A stretch of 64,000 nucleotides of DNA from Propionivibrio sp. (GCF_016790145.1 NZ_JAEUOI010000105.1:1-64000), one strand, 5' to 3'; shown: positions 36,313 through 46,398, numbered from the stretch's first letter. Numbers and translations are program-made. The notes: a model not told the origin generated them from the sequence alone.

Positions 36313-37134
36313 TTGGCAACCTACGCAATCGGTGACATTCAAGGCTGTTTTGATTCCTTTACACGCTTGCTTGAGCGCTGCGCGTTCGATGCGACTCGTG
36401 ATCGACTCTGGTTGGTGGGCGACCTAGTCAATCGCGGACCGCGTTCGCTGGAGACCTTGCGTTTCGTTCGCAATCTGGGTTCTGCAGCGACAACGGTTCT
36501 TGGCAACCATGATCTTTCGCTGTTGATGAGCGCAGAAGGATTCGGCAAGCAGGGCAAGGGCGACACTTTCGACGAGATTCTCGCCGCGCCGGATCGGAAC
36601 GAACTTCTCGACTGGCTTCGGCATCGGCCCTTGTGCCATGTTGAAGGCCAATATTGCATGGTGCATGCCGGTCTTTTGCCGCAATGGACGGTGCGCAAGG
36701 CGAGTTCGCTGGCCCTGGAGGTCGAGACCGCGCTGGCCGGAGGTAAGTGGCGCAAGTTCATGGCCAATATGTGGGGAAGCGAACCTGCTTCATGGCAGAA
36801 CGATCTTGAAGGCTGGCCGCGATTGCGCGTGATCGTCAATGCCATGACGCGCATGCGCTTCTGTTCGCCACAGGGCGTGATGGACTTCCGGGTCAAGGGA
36901 GAGGTGAGCAAAGCACCGGAGGGTTACATGCCCTGGTTCGAGGTGCCGGGGCGGCGCAGTGCGGACAGCGTCCTGATTACCGGCCACTGGTCTGCATTGG
37001 GGCTGAAGGTCATGCCCAATCTTCTGGCGATTGATTCCGGCTGCCTGTGGGGCGGTTCGCTGACGGCTATCCGGCTTGAGGACCGGGCGATCTTTCAGGT
37101 GGATTGCTCGAAAGAGGAAATCCGAGCCGGCTAG
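36313..37134 (+). CDS. apaH: Symmetrical bis(5'-nucleosyl)-tetraphosphatase
   Basis: A 273-residue metallophosphatase that splits Ap4A into two ADP. Metal-binding signatures are AIGDIQGCFDSF, GDLVNRGP and GNHDLSLL near residues 8, 38 and 63, with HAGLLPQW further on, as in ApaH. The start is a TTG preceded by GGAGAG; an ATG three bases upstream is out of frame. Its last 68 bases overlap the convergent plsC-like gene. Confidence 0.95.
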   Translation: MATYAIGDIQGCFDSFTRLLERCAFDATRDRLWLVGDLVNRGPRSLETLRFVRNLGSAATTVLGNHDLSLLMSAEGFGKQGKGDTFDEILAAPDRNELLDWLRHRPLCHVEGQYCMVHAGLLPQWTVRKASSLALEVETALAGGKWRKFMANMWGSEPASWQNDLEGWPRLRVIVNAMTRMRFCSPQGVMDFRVKGEVSKAPEGYMPWFEVPGRRSADSVLITGHWSALGLKVMPNLLAIDSGCLWGGSLTAIRLEDRAIFQVDCSKEEIRAG

Positions 37135-37864
37135 CGATGGCGGTGCGCGCCGCCTGTGACAGTTCACGCCGGGTTTTCCCGACGGTATCGATTACCGGTT
37201 CCGGTATCAGGCGCACCGTCAGCGAGCGGCTGGCAAGAATCGCGGAAAAACACTGTCCTATCGTGGTTTCGCCAGCAAAGGACGGCGCCAGACTGATGTT
37301 GCCCTGAGCATCGTGGTAGGACAGCGCGAGCGGCAGAATGGGGCGGCCAGTCTCGATCGCCGGTTGCAGCAAGGCGGCGTGAAAACCGAGCAGATGAGTT
37401 CCGTCGCTTGTCGTTCCCTCAGGAAAAATGGCGACATCCATGCCCGCGTTTAGCAGGGCATCGATTTGTGCATTGACTACCCTGGCGTGACCGCGGCTCC
37501 CCCGGCGCAGGAAAACGGTGTCGTTTTTTTCACCCAGCCAGCCAAAGAAAGGCCACTGGCGTACTTCGGCCTTGGAGATGAAGGCGGCTGGCCGCAGGGA
37601 ATGAATGGCGAAGATGTCGAGCCAGGAGACATGATTGGAAACAAGCAGGCAACCAGGGGGCGCATCGGTCGGCTGCGTCTCCAGGCGAACGGAAAGAATC
37701 CTGAGTATCTGGTGCGACCAGCGCTGCTTGAAACGTGCTCTTTGTTGTGTGCCGACCAGGGGGTAGGCGATAGCTGTGCCGATGGCAATCCAGGTAAAGT
37801 GCAGTGCCAGTCTCAGGCAGCGGAAAATACGGATCGGATAAGGCGTCGGGCGGGCTTGGGTCAT
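37067..37864 (-). CDS. plsC: 1-acyl-sn-glycerol-3-phosphate acyltransferase
   Basis: A 265-residue inner-membrane enzyme that acylates lysophosphatidic acid in phospholipid synthesis. An N-terminal hydrophobic segment (LALHFTWIAIGTAIAYPLVG) precedes the four acyltransferase motifs: SNHVSWLD (HX4D), DTVFLRRGS, FPEGTTSDG and a LPLALSY region. Length fits PlsC. The C-terminus overlaps apaH on the other strand by 68 bases, an unusually long convergent overlap. Confidence 0.92.
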   Translation of the reverse strand: MTQARPTPYPIRIFRCLRLALHFTWIAIGTAIAYPLVGTQQRARFKQRWSHQILRILSVRLETQPTDAPPGCLLVSNHVSWLDIFAIHSLRPAAFISKAEVRQWPFFGWLGEKNDTVFLRRGSRGHARVVNAQIDALLNAGMDVAIFPEGTTSDGTHLLGFHAALLQPAIETGRPILPLALSYHDAQGNISLAPSFAGETTIGQCFSAILASRSLTVRLIPEPVIDTVGKTRRELSQAARTAIASRLGFPLSSNPPERSPGPQAG

Positions 37865-37875
37865 CTATTCATCGG

Positions 37876-38328
37876 TTAATGTGTGACTCGCGTCGAACCG
37901 TCCCCGCTCAGGACACGAACCCGCTCACCCGGATAGAAAATCTCGCCCATTTCCTGAACCACCGCGACCAGCATGCCACTGTCGAGATTAACTGTGATTT
38001 CCAGCGCGTTCTTTTTTGTGGCGTTTTCTTCAATAGCCGATCCCGCCATACCGCCAAGCAGCGCACCGATGATCGCGCCGACGATCTGCCCCCTGCCGCC
38101 GCCGACCGTGCTGCCGGCCACACCGCCAACGGCTGCGCCAGCAAATGTTCCGGCGCCTGAGTTGGTGCCTTCCATGGTCACTTCACGCACGCTCTCGACG
38201 ACGCCGGTTCGCACCAGCATTTCGCGCCTTGCCTGATCGCGCGTATAGACGTCGCCTGACTTGCTGCTCGCGCAGCCGGCCAGAACCAGAGAAATCAACA
38301 CGGTGGCAACCAGTTTCAGAACGTTCAT
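37876..38328 (-). CDS. Glycine-zipper outer-membrane lipoprotein (SlyB/PcpY-like)
   Basis: A 150-residue lipoprotein. AGGGAGA precedes the ATG at 38328; a longer frame to 38415 is rejected because it overlaps the upstream kinase gene. The lipoprotein signal is VLKLVATVLISLVLAGC. The middle carries the glycine zipper (GAGTFAGAAVGGVAGSTVGGGRGQIVGAIIGALLGGMAGSAIEE) that defines the 17-kDa surface antigen/SlyB class. It lies ten bases after the PfkB-family kinase stop. Envelope integrity is the usual role. Confidence 0.88.
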   Translation of the reverse strand: MNVLKLVATVLISLVLAGCASSKSGDVYTRDQARREMLVRTGVVESVREVTMEGTNSGAGTFAGAAVGGVAGSTVGGGRGQIVGAIIGALLGGMAGSAIEENATKKNALEITVNLDSGMLVAVVQEMGEIFYPGERVRVLSGDGSTRVTH

Positions 38329-38338
38329 GGTTATCTCC

Positions 38339-39274
38339 CTACCAAGGTGCCTTGCCGAAGGCTTGGGCATAACGGTCGGCAATTTCATCACGACTCGCCC
38401 GGTGGTTTTGCCCACCGCGATGGGAAATCTTGATGGCGCCCATCACCGCCGCCAGTCGACCGGTCTTCAACCAGTCCCACCCGTTGGCAATCCCGTAGAG
38501 CAGTCCGGAACGGTAGGCATCGCCGCAACCGGTGGGGTCGACCACGTCATCCGCCTTAACGCAGGGAATCTCATGGCGTTGACCGCCTGTGTAAATTTGC
38601 GAGCCCTCGCCGCCGCGCGTAACGATCAGCGCCTTAACCTCGTTGGCCAGTCGTTCAAGCGAGTGGCCGGTCCGGTCGCACAACAGCTTTGCCTCGTAGT
38701 CGTTGAAACAGGCATACTCTGCAAGTTTCATGAACTGCATCAGGTCATCGCCCGAAAACATGGGCAGGCCCTGACCCGGGTCGAAGATGAAGGGGGTGCC
38801 GGCAGCGGCCAGGTCATGGGCGTGTTGGAGCATTCCGTCGCGCCCGTCGGGAGCGACGATGCCCAGCGTGGCGCTCCTGGCATCGGCAACCCGATTGAGG
38901 TGTGAATAACTCATCGCGCCGGGGTGAAAAGCGGTGATCTGGTTATCGTCAAGATCCGTGGTGATGAAAGCCTGAGCGGTGTAACTGCCGGCGATACGGC
39001 GCACGTGAGTGCGCGAGAGACCCAAGTCGTCCAGGCGAACGAGGTAGGGGTCGGCGTCATCGCCAACCGTGGCCATGATCAGCGGGTCACCACCCAGCAA
39101 TTTCAGGTTGTAGGCAATGTTCCCCGCGCAACCGCCGAACTCGCGACGCATCTCGGGTACCAGAAAGGCCACGTTCAGAATGTGAATCTGTTCCGGGAGG
39201 ATGTGATTCTTGAAACGATCATGGAAAACCATGATGTTGTCGTAGGCGATGGAGCCGCAGATGAGTGTGGACAT
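38339..39274 (-). CDS. PfkB-family carbohydrate/nucleoside kinase
   Basis: A 311-residue cytoplasmic kinase (adenosine kinase/ribokinase clan). The start is the ATG at 39274 giving MSTLICGSIAYDNIMVF, the usual family N-terminus; a longer frame upstream has no support. The glycine motif is FGGCAGNIAYNLKLLGG and the catalytic anion hole is DPTGCGDAYRSGLLYG. In sequence style it matches the betaproteobacterial adenosine-kinase-like group that follows the acc/prmA/DUF3426 genes. The substrate is not certain. Confidence 0.9.
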   Translation of the reverse strand: MSTLICGSIAYDNIMVFHDRFKNHILPEQIHILNVAFLVPEMRREFGGCAGNIAYNLKLLGGDPLIMATVGDDADPYLVRLDDLGLSRTHVRRIAGSYTAQAFITTDLDDNQITAFHPGAMSYSHLNRVADARSATLGIVAPDGRDGMLQHAHDLAAAGTPFIFDPGQGLPMFSGDDLMQFMKLAEYACFNDYEAKLLCDRTGHSLERLANEVKALIVTRGGEGSQIYTGGQRHEIPCVKADDVVDPTGCGDAYRSGLLYGIANGWDWLKTGRLAAVMGAIKISHRGGQNHRASRDEIADRYAQAFGKAPW

Positions 39275-39378
39275 AAAGGTTTTGGGGAATTGAAAAAGTG
39301 GGAGGTAAAAATTATAACACCCGGTTTGCGGCACCTTACGGCGTAGCTGGGGTAAGTCAATGGCGGGTGGAATGCAGT

Positions 39379-40344
39379 TCAGGGGTAGAAAACGTAGAGA
39401 CGATAGCCGGACGCACCGATGTCGCTAGCTTCTATCCAAAGGCGAACGGCAACATCGGTATTGGCTGCAAAAGGTTGATCGGCCGCTACGCTCGGTGAAA
39501 GATACTCTTCAGGCGGAAACACACGGCGCGCAATGGCAAAATCCTGCGTATCGGTCAGGGTGAGTTCGAGCGAAGGAAAGGCTTGCGCGTAGTTTGCCCG
39601 GTTGCGCAGCGTGGCGTTTAGAATGAGCAGGTTGCCGTGCGCCGGGTCGGTCTGGAGATCCGATGTCTCAATGCTGACCAGTTCAACGTGGCGAGGTAAA
39701 GGCACTTCAGCGCCGAGCGCCTCGGAGAGCAGCTCAAGCAGCGGGCGCATACTGGGCGTGGTGATGGCGATTTCGCTGCGGAAACGGAAAACGATTTGTC
39801 CGGCAAGCGCCAGCGCAAGCAACAGGGCAGCGAGGACAAAGGGCCAGCGGGCGGCCTTGTCGACCGGCAGCGCAACCGGCCCGGCCATGACTCCTTCGGC
39901 CCACTTGCTGTAACCGGGGATTTCGCTCGTCTCGCGCGGCAGAATAAGCCCGCTTGCCTTGCCCAGTTCATGTGCGGCTTGTTCACTCAGTGGCGGCGCA
40001 TTTTCCACGGGCATTTCTGCCGGAGTGATCGCCATGCCCAGCCCGATATCGTCTGCCGTAACGGTTTCTTCGGGCACGGTGTCGGCAGCGTAGCTGCTTT
40101 CAGCCTGAGGGCTTTTCGGGGTCACTGATGGCCGGTTTTCCGCAAGGGCAGAAGTCTCTGGCAACACGTTTCGTGACGAAATTCGTGGGGCGGGTAAAGT
40201 GGCGGTTCCGGTTTCGTCAAGCAGACTGTCAAGCGCATTGAAGACGCTCTGGCATTGACCACAGCGAACCCTTCCGGCGCGCGCCTTCAACTGTTCCGGA
40301 GTGACCCGGAAAGTCGTCTGGCAGTCGGGGCAGCGCGTTTTCAT
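39379..40344 (-). CDS. Zinc-ribbon DUF3426 membrane protein
   Basis: A 321-residue protein whose ATG at 40344 overlaps the stop of prmA (ATGA). The N-terminus is an MJ0042-type zinc finger (CPDCQTTFRV...VRCGQCQSVFNALD). A Pro/Ala/Glu-rich linker, one membrane segment (WPFVLAALLLALALAGQIVF) and a C-terminal DUF3426 domain (HGNLLILNATLRNRANYAQAFPSLELTLTD) follow. This is the regular partner downstream of prmA in betaproteobacteria. Its function is not established. Confidence 0.92.
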   Translation of the reverse strand: MKTRCPDCQTTFRVTPEQLKARAGRVRCGQCQSVFNALDSLLDETGTATLPAPRISSRNVLPETSALAENRPSVTPKSPQAESSYAADTVPEETVTADDIGLGMAITPAEMPVENAPPLSEQAAHELGKASGLILPRETSEIPGYSKWAEGVMAGPVALPVDKAARWPFVLAALLLALALAGQIVFRFRSEIAITTPSMRPLLELLSEALGAEVPLPRHVELVSIETSDLQTDPAHGNLLILNATLRNRANYAQAFPSLELTLTDTQDFAIARRVFPPEEYLSPSVAADQPFAANTDVAVRLWIEASDIGASGYRLYVFYP

Positions 40345-41237
40345 TGAATGGCCTTGACTCCCGCGAGACAAACCCAACCGTCGCGCGTATCGGCGACGCT
40401 GAGCGCCAGATACGGGGCATAGGCGGCGAGAAGTTCTTCGCTTTGTTCAGCGAGGATGCCGGAGAGCGCCAGTTTGCCACCGGGACGGACGTGCGAGCAG
40501 ATCGCCGGTGCCAGTGCACGGAGCGGATTGGAAAGGATGTTGGCGACCACCATATCAAACTGCCCCTTGATTTCCTGTGCCGAATCAGCGAAGCAAGCGC
40601 TAACATTGTTACGTTCGGCGTTGATTGTCGCCGCACCAACGGCCTGTAAATCGATGTCGACCCCGAGAATGTTTCCGGCGCCGAGTTTGGCTGCGGCGAT
40701 GGCCAGAATACCTGAACCGCAGCCGTAATCAAGAACAGAAAGGCCAGGGGTCACAGAACGTTCCAGCCACTCCAGGCAAAGACGGGTGGTCGGATGCGAG
40801 CCGGTGCCGAAGGCCATGCCCGGGTCGAGTACCAGAATGATCGCATCGGGGTCGGGAGCCTGGTGCCATGAAGGAACAATCCACAAGCGCCCGGAGACGC
40901 GAATCGGGTCGAATTGCGACTGGGTGAGTTGCACCCAGTTCTGCTCGGCAACGTCCTCCTGGGTAAAAGCAGGGATTGCCGCAAATCCGGCGTTCGGTGC
41001 GCAGAGCGCGAGCAGTGCGCTGGCGTCAGTCCCGGAATCCAGCAGGGCGATGACCCGCGAGCGTTCCCAGCCTGGCGTGGTGAGTGAACCGGGTTCGCCG
41101 AACTGTGGCGTCTCGTTCGGTGTGCCCGCATCGGCATCCTCGATGCTGGCTGAAAGAGCGCCGGCTTCAAGCAGGGCATCGGCCAGTGCCTCGGCGTGTC
41201 GGCAGTCAGTTTCGATACTGATTGAAAGCCAGGACAT
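40341..41237 (-). CDS. prmA: Ribosomal protein L11 methyltransferase
   Basis: A 298-residue SAM-dependent enzyme that trimethylates ribosomal protein L11. The N-terminal substrate-recognition domain (SISIETDCRHAEALADALLEAGALSASIED) precedes the methyltransferase fold with GMAFGTGSHPTTRLCLEWLE, the SAM motif VLDYGCGSGILAIAAAKLGA and VVANILSNPL. The order accB-accC-prmA-DUF3426 is preserved, with an 11-base gap from accC. Confidence 0.96.
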   Translation of the reverse strand: MSWLSISIETDCRHAEALADALLEAGALSASIEDADAGTPNETPQFGEPGSLTTPGWERSRVIALLDSGTDASALLALCAPNAGFAAIPAFTQEDVAEQNWVQLTQSQFDPIRVSGRLWIVPSWHQAPDPDAIILVLDPGMAFGTGSHPTTRLCLEWLERSVTPGLSVLDYGCGSGILAIAAAKLGAGNILGVDIDLQAVGAATINAERNNVSACFADSAQEIKGQFDMVVANILSNPLRALAPAICSHVRPGGKLALSGILAEQSEELLAAYAPYLALSVADTRDGWVCLAGVKAIQ

Positions 41238-41248
41238 GGTCAGCCAGT

Positions 41249-42613
41249 TCAGTCGTCCTTCTTCAACTCGCCTTTGGCGGCGAGTTTTTTCTCAAGGTAG
41301 TGAATGTTGATACCGCCTTTGATGAAACTGGCATCCTGCATCAGTTCCTGATGCAGGGCGATGTTTGTCTTGATGCCCTCGATGCTCATTTCCGACAGGG
41401 CAATACGCATGCGGCGAATGGCCTGATCGCGCGTGTCGCCGTAAGCGATCACCTTGGCGACCATCGAGTCATAGTGCTGCGGTACGGTGTAGCCCTGGTA
41501 GATGTGCGAATCAACGCGGATGCCGGGACCTCCGGGCGGGTGATAGGTCGTTATCTTGCCTGGAAATGGAACGAACGTGTATGGATCTTCGGCATTAATG
41601 CGACATTCGATGGCATGACCGCGAAAGCTGAGGTCGCGTTGTCGGTAGCGCAGTTTCTCGCCGGCAGCGACACGAATCTGTTCCTGAACCAGATCAACGC
41701 CGCTGATCATTTCTGTTACCGGATGTTCAACCTGAATGCGTGTGTTCATTTCAATGAAATAAAACTCGCCATTCTCGTAAAGGAATTCGAAGGTGCCGGC
41801 TCCACGATAATTGATTCTTCGGCAAGCCTCGGCGCAGCGCTCGCCAATGCGCGCAATGTGGCGGGCGGGAATTCCAGGTGCCGGCGCCTCTTCGATGATC
41901 TTCTGGTGGCGGCGCTGCATTGAACAATCGCGTTCACCGAGATAAACGGCATTCCTGAAACTGTCAGCCAGCACCTGGATCTCGACATGGCGGGGATTAA
42001 CGAGGTACTTCTCCATATAAACATTGGGGTTGCCGAAAAAGTTTTGCGCTTCCGAGCGGGTCATGGTGACCGCGTTATGCAGCGCAGCTTCGGTATGTAC
42101 CACGCGCATGCCACGTCCGCCACCGCCACCGGCGGCTTTGATGATTACCGGGTAGCCGACGGCCTTGGCCGCTTTGACAATTTCTTTCGGATCTTCGGGT
42201 AGAACGCCCTCCGAGCCGGGAACGCAGGGTACGCCGGCAGCTTTCATAGCGTCCTTGGCCGACACCTTGTCGCCCATCAAACGGATTGTTTCGGGGCGGG
42301 GACCAATGAATACGAAGCCCGAAGACTCGACCCGTTCGGCAAAGTCGGCATTCTCCGAGAGAAAGCCGTAACCGGGATGGATGGCTTCTGCGTCGGTGAC
42401 CTCTGCCGCCGAGATGATGGCCGGGACGTTCAGGTAGCTGAGGTTAGAAGGGGGAGGGCCAATGCATACCGATTCGTCAGCTAGCTTTACGTATTTGGCT
42501 TCGCGATCAACCTCGGAATGAACGACGACCGTCTTGATGCCCATCTCACGGCAGGCACGCTGGATGCGAAGAGCGATTTCCCCGCGATTGGCGATGAGGA
42601 CTTTCCCGAACAT
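41249..42613 (-). CDS. accC: Biotin carboxylase subunit of acetyl-CoA carboxylase
   Basis: A 454-residue cytoplasmic ATP-grasp enzyme that carboxylates biotin on AccB in the first step of fatty-acid synthesis. Intact landmarks are [20 protein letters not shown], the ATP-binding glycine loop [14 protein letters not shown] near residue 160, [32 protein letters not shown] and the [10 protein letters not shown] segment. Its start follows GGGAGAG. It lies 15 bases downstream of accB. Confidence 0.97.
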   Translation of the reverse strand: MFGKVLIANRGEIALRIQRACREMGIKTVVVHSEVDREAKYVKLADESVCIGPPPSNLSYLNVPAIISAAEVTDAEAIHPGYGFLSENADFAERVESSGFVFIGPRPETIRLMGDKVSAKDAMKAAGVPCVPGSEGVLPEDPKEIVKAAKAVGYPVIIKAAGGGGGRGMRVVHTEAALHNAVTMTRSEAQNFFGNPNVYMEKYLVNPRHVEIQVLADSFRNAVYLGERDCSMQRRHQKIIEEAPAPGIPARHIARIGERCAEACRRINYRGAGTFEFLYENGEFYFIEMNTRIQVEHPVTEMISGVDLVQEQIRVAAGEKLRYRQRDLSFRGHAIECRINAEDPYTFVPFPGKITTYHPPGGPGIRVDSHIYQGYTVPQHYDSMVAKVIAYGDTRDQAIRRMRIALSEMSIEGIKTNIALHQELMQDASFIKGGINIHYLEKKLAAKGELKKDD

Positions 42614-42628
42614 GGCGGAACGCTCTCC

Positions 42629-43078
42629 CTAGCCGACGATGAACAGCGGTTCACCGTACTCGACCGGTTGACCGTTCTCGACCAGTATGGCTTTCACCGT
42701 CCCGGCGTGGTCGGATTCGATTTCGTTGAGCAGTTTCATGGCCTCGACGATACATAGCGTCTGGCCGGATTTGACTACGCTGCCGACTTCGACAAACGGA
42801 TCGGAGCCCGGGCTGGCCGAGCGATAGAAAGTGCCAACCATGGGTGACTTGATGACCTCCCCTTCTGGCAGATCGGATTTGTCCTCGACCTTTGCGACCG
42901 GCGCGCTGACGGCCGGAGCGGCCATCGGTGCGGCTTGCGGAATCATGTAGGTTTGCTGGGGAGCGACAGACGGGTGCTTGGCGATGCGAACCCTCTCTTC
43001 GCCTTCGCTGACCTCAAGTTCGGTAATCCCCGATTCCTCGACCAGGTCAATCAGTTTTTTGAGTTTGCGTAAATCCAT
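42629..43078 (-). CDS. accB: Biotin carboxyl carrier protein of acetyl-CoA carboxylase
   Basis: A 149-residue protein; the ATG at 43078 follows AAGGAGA by seven bases, so the longer frame to 43153 is not used. The N-terminal dimer region ([28 protein letters not shown]) is followed by a Pro/Ala linker and the biotinyl domain, with the modified lysine in [10 protein letters not shown] and the thumb region around [17 protein letters not shown]. First gene of the accBC-prmA-DUF3426 cluster. Confidence 0.97.
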   Translation of the reverse strand: MDLRKLKKLIDLVEESGITELEVSEGEERVRIAKHPSVAPQQTYMIPQAAPMAAPAVSAPVAKVEDKSDLPEGEVIKSPMVGTFYRSASPGSDPFVEVGSVVKSGQTLCIVEAMKLLNEIESDHAGTVKAILVENGQPVEYGEPLFIVG

Positions 43079-43155
43079 GAATGATCTCCTTCTTGAAACC
43101 GTTTTCGCCAATGGGGGAAGCAGGCTGCTGACGAGCCAGGTTGTTTGCCGCAAGC

Positions 43156-43647
43156 TCAGTCTGAGGTGATTTGGCTCAGCAGGTACTCCAGCGCGAGCAG
43201 ATAACCTTTGCTTCCGAGACCCGTAATGACGCCAATCGCCAGCCTGGAGAAAAACGATTGATGTCGGAAGGATTCACGGGCATGAACATTGGAAAGGTGA
43301 ACCTCGATATAGGGAATGCCGGTGGCCGCCATGGCGTCGTACAGCGCAATGCTGGTGTGGGTGAAAGCCGCTGGATTGATGATGATGTAACTTACGCCTT
43401 GCTCGCGAGCGGCATGAACGCGCTCAATGAGGGCGCCCTCGTGATTGCTCTGGAACGATTCCAGTTCGACACCGGCGGCAGCAGCGCGGCGGGCAAGTGC
43501 AAGATTGATCTCGGCAAGGGTCGTCAGTCCGTAATGGTCAGGCTCGCGCGTGCCCAGCAGATTCAGGTTCGGTCCATGCAGTACAAGCAGCTTGGGTGGA
43601 GTTGCGCGATTTTTATCGTCTGACGATGTGGCTTTTTGCTTCTTCAT
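43156..43647 (-). CDS. aroQ: Type II 3-dehydroquinate dehydratase
   Basis: A 163-residue enzyme of the shikimate pathway. The motif [21 protein letters not shown] contains the catalytic Tyr; [30 protein letters not shown] and [19 protein letters not shown] carry the remaining active-site residues. An N-terminal extension of about 15 Lys/Ser-rich residues precedes the usual start. It precedes accB by about 80 bases, a common betaproteobacterial order. Confidence 0.95.
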   Translation of the reverse strand: MKKQKATSSDDKNRATPPKLLVLHGPNLNLLGTREPDHYGLTTLAEINLALARRAAAAGVELESFQSNHEGALIERVHAAREQGVSYIIINPAAFTHTSIALYDAMAATGIPYIEVHLSNVHARESFRHQSFFSRLAIGVITGLGSKGYLLALEYLLSQITSD

Positions 43648-43694
43648 GCCTGCGAGTTTGCCGATTTTACTGCATTTTGTCCAGTAATTGCTTT

Positions 43695-44243
43695 TTACCG
43701 GGCGGTAACTTTTTGCAGCAGGATGTCGAGTTCCTGCTCGGAAACGCGACCCAGTCGGGCGAGTCGAACCTCGTTGTTGGCAGCGAGAACCACAGTGTAA
43801 GGGAGCGCAAGGCGCGAATTGCCTAGTAGCCGGGTCAGTTCTACTCCTTCCGAGTCGGCGATAAGGAGCGGGTAGACGCTTGGATACTGTTTTGAAAAAT
43901 TGATGACGTTCTCTGCCGTATCAAGCGCAATGCCGACAAATTGAACACCATTCGCTGCAAATTTCGTTTGCAGTCGTGAAAATGACGGCATCTCTTCCCG
44001 ACAGGGCGGGCACCAGGTTGCCCAGAAGTTGATCACAAGCGTATTACCCTGCCATTGCTTGAGCGTTTGCTGTTTTCCCTCAGAATCATTCAGGTGAGTG
44101 GTGAAAAGGCGCGCGATCGCTTCGCTTGAGACAGATGGTTCAGGCGTTCTCTCAATCCGTGCCCCCATCCCGATATAAACGCCGGCGGTAAGCGCAATCA
44201 TTGCGCCGACCAGACCGACGACAAGGAGTTTGCTGTTTCTCAT
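43695..44243 (-). CDS. TlpA-type membrane-anchored thioredoxin
   Basis: A 182-residue periplasmic thiol-disulfide protein. The N-terminal membrane anchor is [22 protein letters not shown]; the active site is [17 protein letters not shown], with cis-Pro in LALPYTVVL. Such proteins reduce apocytochrome c or other periplasmic thiols. It overlaps the upstream nucleotidyltransferase-like gene by four bases and is probably co-transcribed with it. Confidence 0.92.
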   Translation of the reverse strand: MRNSKLLVVGLVGAMIALTAGVYIGMGARIERTPEPSVSSEAIARLFTTHLNDSEGKQQTLKQWQGNTLVINFWATWCPPCREEMPSFSRLQTKFAANGVQFVGIALDTAENVINFSKQYPSVYPLLIADSEGVELTRLLGNSRLALPYTVVLAANNEVRLARLGRVSEQELDILLQKVTAR

Positions 44244-44845
44244 CGGGAGTCCATGCGGCTGGCAATCAACAGTTTGTTAACGGCGTCAAGGCGGGCGCGT
44301 TGTCGATTCCTCCCATCACGCGTCTTGAAGGTGACCCGCTCCTCCTGTGAAGGGTAAACGACCAGATTTACGAGGGCATCCTCATCGTGGATGGTCAATA
44401 CGGTTTCTGCCCGTTCGCTGCGCGGTGTGCTATGTTCGTAATCAATGCCCTGATTAAGAAGAAAAATTTCAACATCCTTGGCACTGTCAGTGAACAACTG
44501 GATGTCGATTTCAGCGAAGCGAGCGGCCGTTCCATCAAGTACGGAGCCAGTGAGATAGGGGTTGAATTTAAGCATTTTCGACATTATTCCGCTGGCTTTT
44601 TGCCGAAGACAGGTCACTCTTGCGATTTGCTCAACGTCCTGGAACAGACGTTGGTAGATGCGCAACTCGGCTTCTACCTCGGCGTTTTCTGGTAAATGTA
44701 CATTGTCCGGAAATCCAAGGTGGTTCGCCGCCTTGCGCTTGGCGAGCGCGTAATCGCTGATTCCATCCTCGGCGATCAGGCGCGCCGCCGCGCTGGCAAT
44801 GCGAGTACGTTGCTGGGCGCGGTACGGGTTATCGTTGGCTCGGGT
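44240..44845 (-). CDS. Predicted nucleotidyltransferase-fold protein, function unknown
   Basis: About 201 residues if started at the ATG at 44845 (MTRANDNPYRAQQRTRIA); the frame stays open to 44980, close to mpl. The first part resembles a small helical DNA-binding-like region (ARLIAEDGISDYALAKRKAANHLG). The central part (YLTGSVLDGTAARFAEIDIQLFTDSAKDVEIFLL) has the G-S...D-x-D pattern of nucleotidyltransferases. This gene is a frequent neighbour of mpl in betaproteobacteria. I cannot give a biochemical role; no ribosome-binding site settles the start. Confidence 0.65.
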   Translation of the reverse strand, partial: TRANDNPYRAQQRTRIASAAARLIAEDGISDYALAKRKAANHLGFPDNVHLPENAEVEAELRIYQRLFQDVEQIARVTCLRQKASGIMSKMLKFNPYLTGSVLDGTAARFAEIDIQLFTDSAKDVEIFLLNQGIDYEHSTPRSERAETVLTIHDEDALVNLVVYPSQEERVTFKTRDGRNRQRARLDAVNKLLIASRMDSR

Positions 44846-45000
44846 CATCAGGCGGGGCGCTTTAATCCTGGGGTTCACTAACCAAAGTTCTCTAGCGCTA
44901 GCTATTTGCCACATTTCCAATGGGTAGCAAGGATACAATTCTCTCGCTGTGAGCGTGAGCTTTTGTTTTCGGACAGTCAATTCTAACTTGGATTTTTTGT

Positions 45001-46398
45001 ATGCATATTCATATTCTCGGGATCTGTGGCACTTTCATGGGCGGCATCGCCCAGTTGGCTCGCGCCGCAGGGCATCGCGTCACGGGGTGCGACACTGGCG
45101 TCTATCCGCCGATGAGCACGCAACTTGAAGCGGCGGGTATTGACCTTGTTGAAGGTTATGGAGTCGAGCAGATGGCCTTGAGGCCGGATTGTTATGTGGT
45201 GGGGAATGCCATTTCACGCGGCAACCCCTTGCTTGAAGAGATACTGGATCGCGGATTGCCTTATGTTTCCGGCCCGCAGTGGCTCGCTGACCATGTCTTG
45301 CAGGGGCGCTGGGTATTGGCGGTCGCCGGCACACATGGCAAAACAACGACTTCCTCGATGCTGGCCTGGATTCTTCAGGACGCGGGCTTGAGTCCAGGAT
45401 TTCTGATTGGCGGGGTGCCGATGAATTTCGGCGTATCGGCCCGATTATCAGGAGAAATCAGCGATTCGCCTTTCTTCGTTATCGAAGCAGATGAATACGA
45501 CACGGCCTTTTGCGACAAGCGCTCGAAGTTTATCCATTACCGTCCACGAACCGCGATCCTGAACAATCTGGAGTTCGATCACGCTGATATTTTCGTCGAT
45601 CTGGCAGCGATCGAGACGCAATTCCATCATTTTGTTCGTACTTTGCCGCGTAACGGCCTGCTGGTGACCAACGCTGCGGAAGTTAGCCTCGAGCGTGTTC
45701 TCGCACGTGCCTGCTGGACACCCGTCGAGCGCTTTAACGAGGCCAGCGGGTGGCGTATCGAAGGCGACGACGATGCCAACGGTTCGCTGCGCCTGATGCG
45801 CGGCGAAGAAAATATCGGCGAAACACACTGGGCCTTGAACGGCGAGCACAACCGGGCCAACGCCTTAGCGGCGTTGCTTGCTGCGCGGCACGTCGGTGTT
45901 CCGCTGGACAAAGGACTAGAGGCGCTGTCGCGCTTCGAGAATGTAAAACGCCGGATGGAGTTGCGAGGAACGGTTCGTGGTATCAGCGTTTACGACGATT
46001 TTGCTCACCATCCGACGGCAATTGCCACGACCGTGGCCGGACTGAGGCGCAAAATCGATTCGCGGGCAGTGGTCAGCTCAATGCGTCCCCCGCGAATTCT
46101 GGCTGTCCTTGAGCCACGCTCGAACACCATGAAGCTCGGAGTGATGAAGGCGCAGTTGCCGGCTAGTCTTGCTGAGGCCGATCAGGTCTTCTGCTATGCT
46201 GCCAATCTTGGCTGGGATGCTGCCGAAGCATTGGCGCCTCTGGGCGAGAAGGTGGAAGTTGCCGACGACCTGGATGAACTCGTTGAACGTATTGTTGCCT
46301 CATCACACCCCGGCGACCAGATACTGGTGATGAGCAATGGTGGTTTTGGCGGCATCCACGGCAAGCTGCTGGCTGCGCTGGGTTTTGCCAAAGCCTGA
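45001..46398 (+). CDS. mpl: UDP-N-acetylmuramate:L-alanyl-gamma-D-glutamyl-meso-diaminopimelate ligase
   Basis: A 465-residue Mur-ligase that recycles murein tripeptide onto UDP-MurNAc. It opens with MHIHILGICGTFMGGIAQLARAAGHRVTGCD; the ATP loop is AVAGTHGKTTTSSML near residue 116; ILNNLEFDHADIF and HNRANALAALLAARHVGV mark the central domain, and YDDFAHHPTAIATTVAGLR the C-terminal one. Length is normal. Its 3' end abuts the truncated ctaA remnant on the other strand. Confidence 0.96.
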   Translation: MHIHILGICGTFMGGIAQLARAAGHRVTGCDTGVYPPMSTQLEAAGIDLVEGYGVEQMALRPDCYVVGNAISRGNPLLEEILDRGLPYVSGPQWLADHVLQGRWVLAVAGTHGKTTTSSMLAWILQDAGLSPGFLIGGVPMNFGVSARLSGEISDSPFFVIEADEYDTAFCDKRSKFIHYRPRTAILNNLEFDHADIFVDLAAIETQFHHFVRTLPRNGLLVTNAAEVSLERVLARACWTPVERFNEASGWRIEGDDDANGSLRLMRGEENIGETHWALNGEHNRANALAALLAARHVGVPLDKGLEALSRFENVKRRMELRGTVRGISVYDDFAHHPTAIATTVAGLRRKIDSRAVVSSMRPPRILAVLEPRSNTMKLGVMKAQLPASLAEADQVFCYAANLGWDAAEALAPLGEKVEVADDLDELVERIVASSHPGDQILVMSNGGFGGIHGKLLAALGFAKA

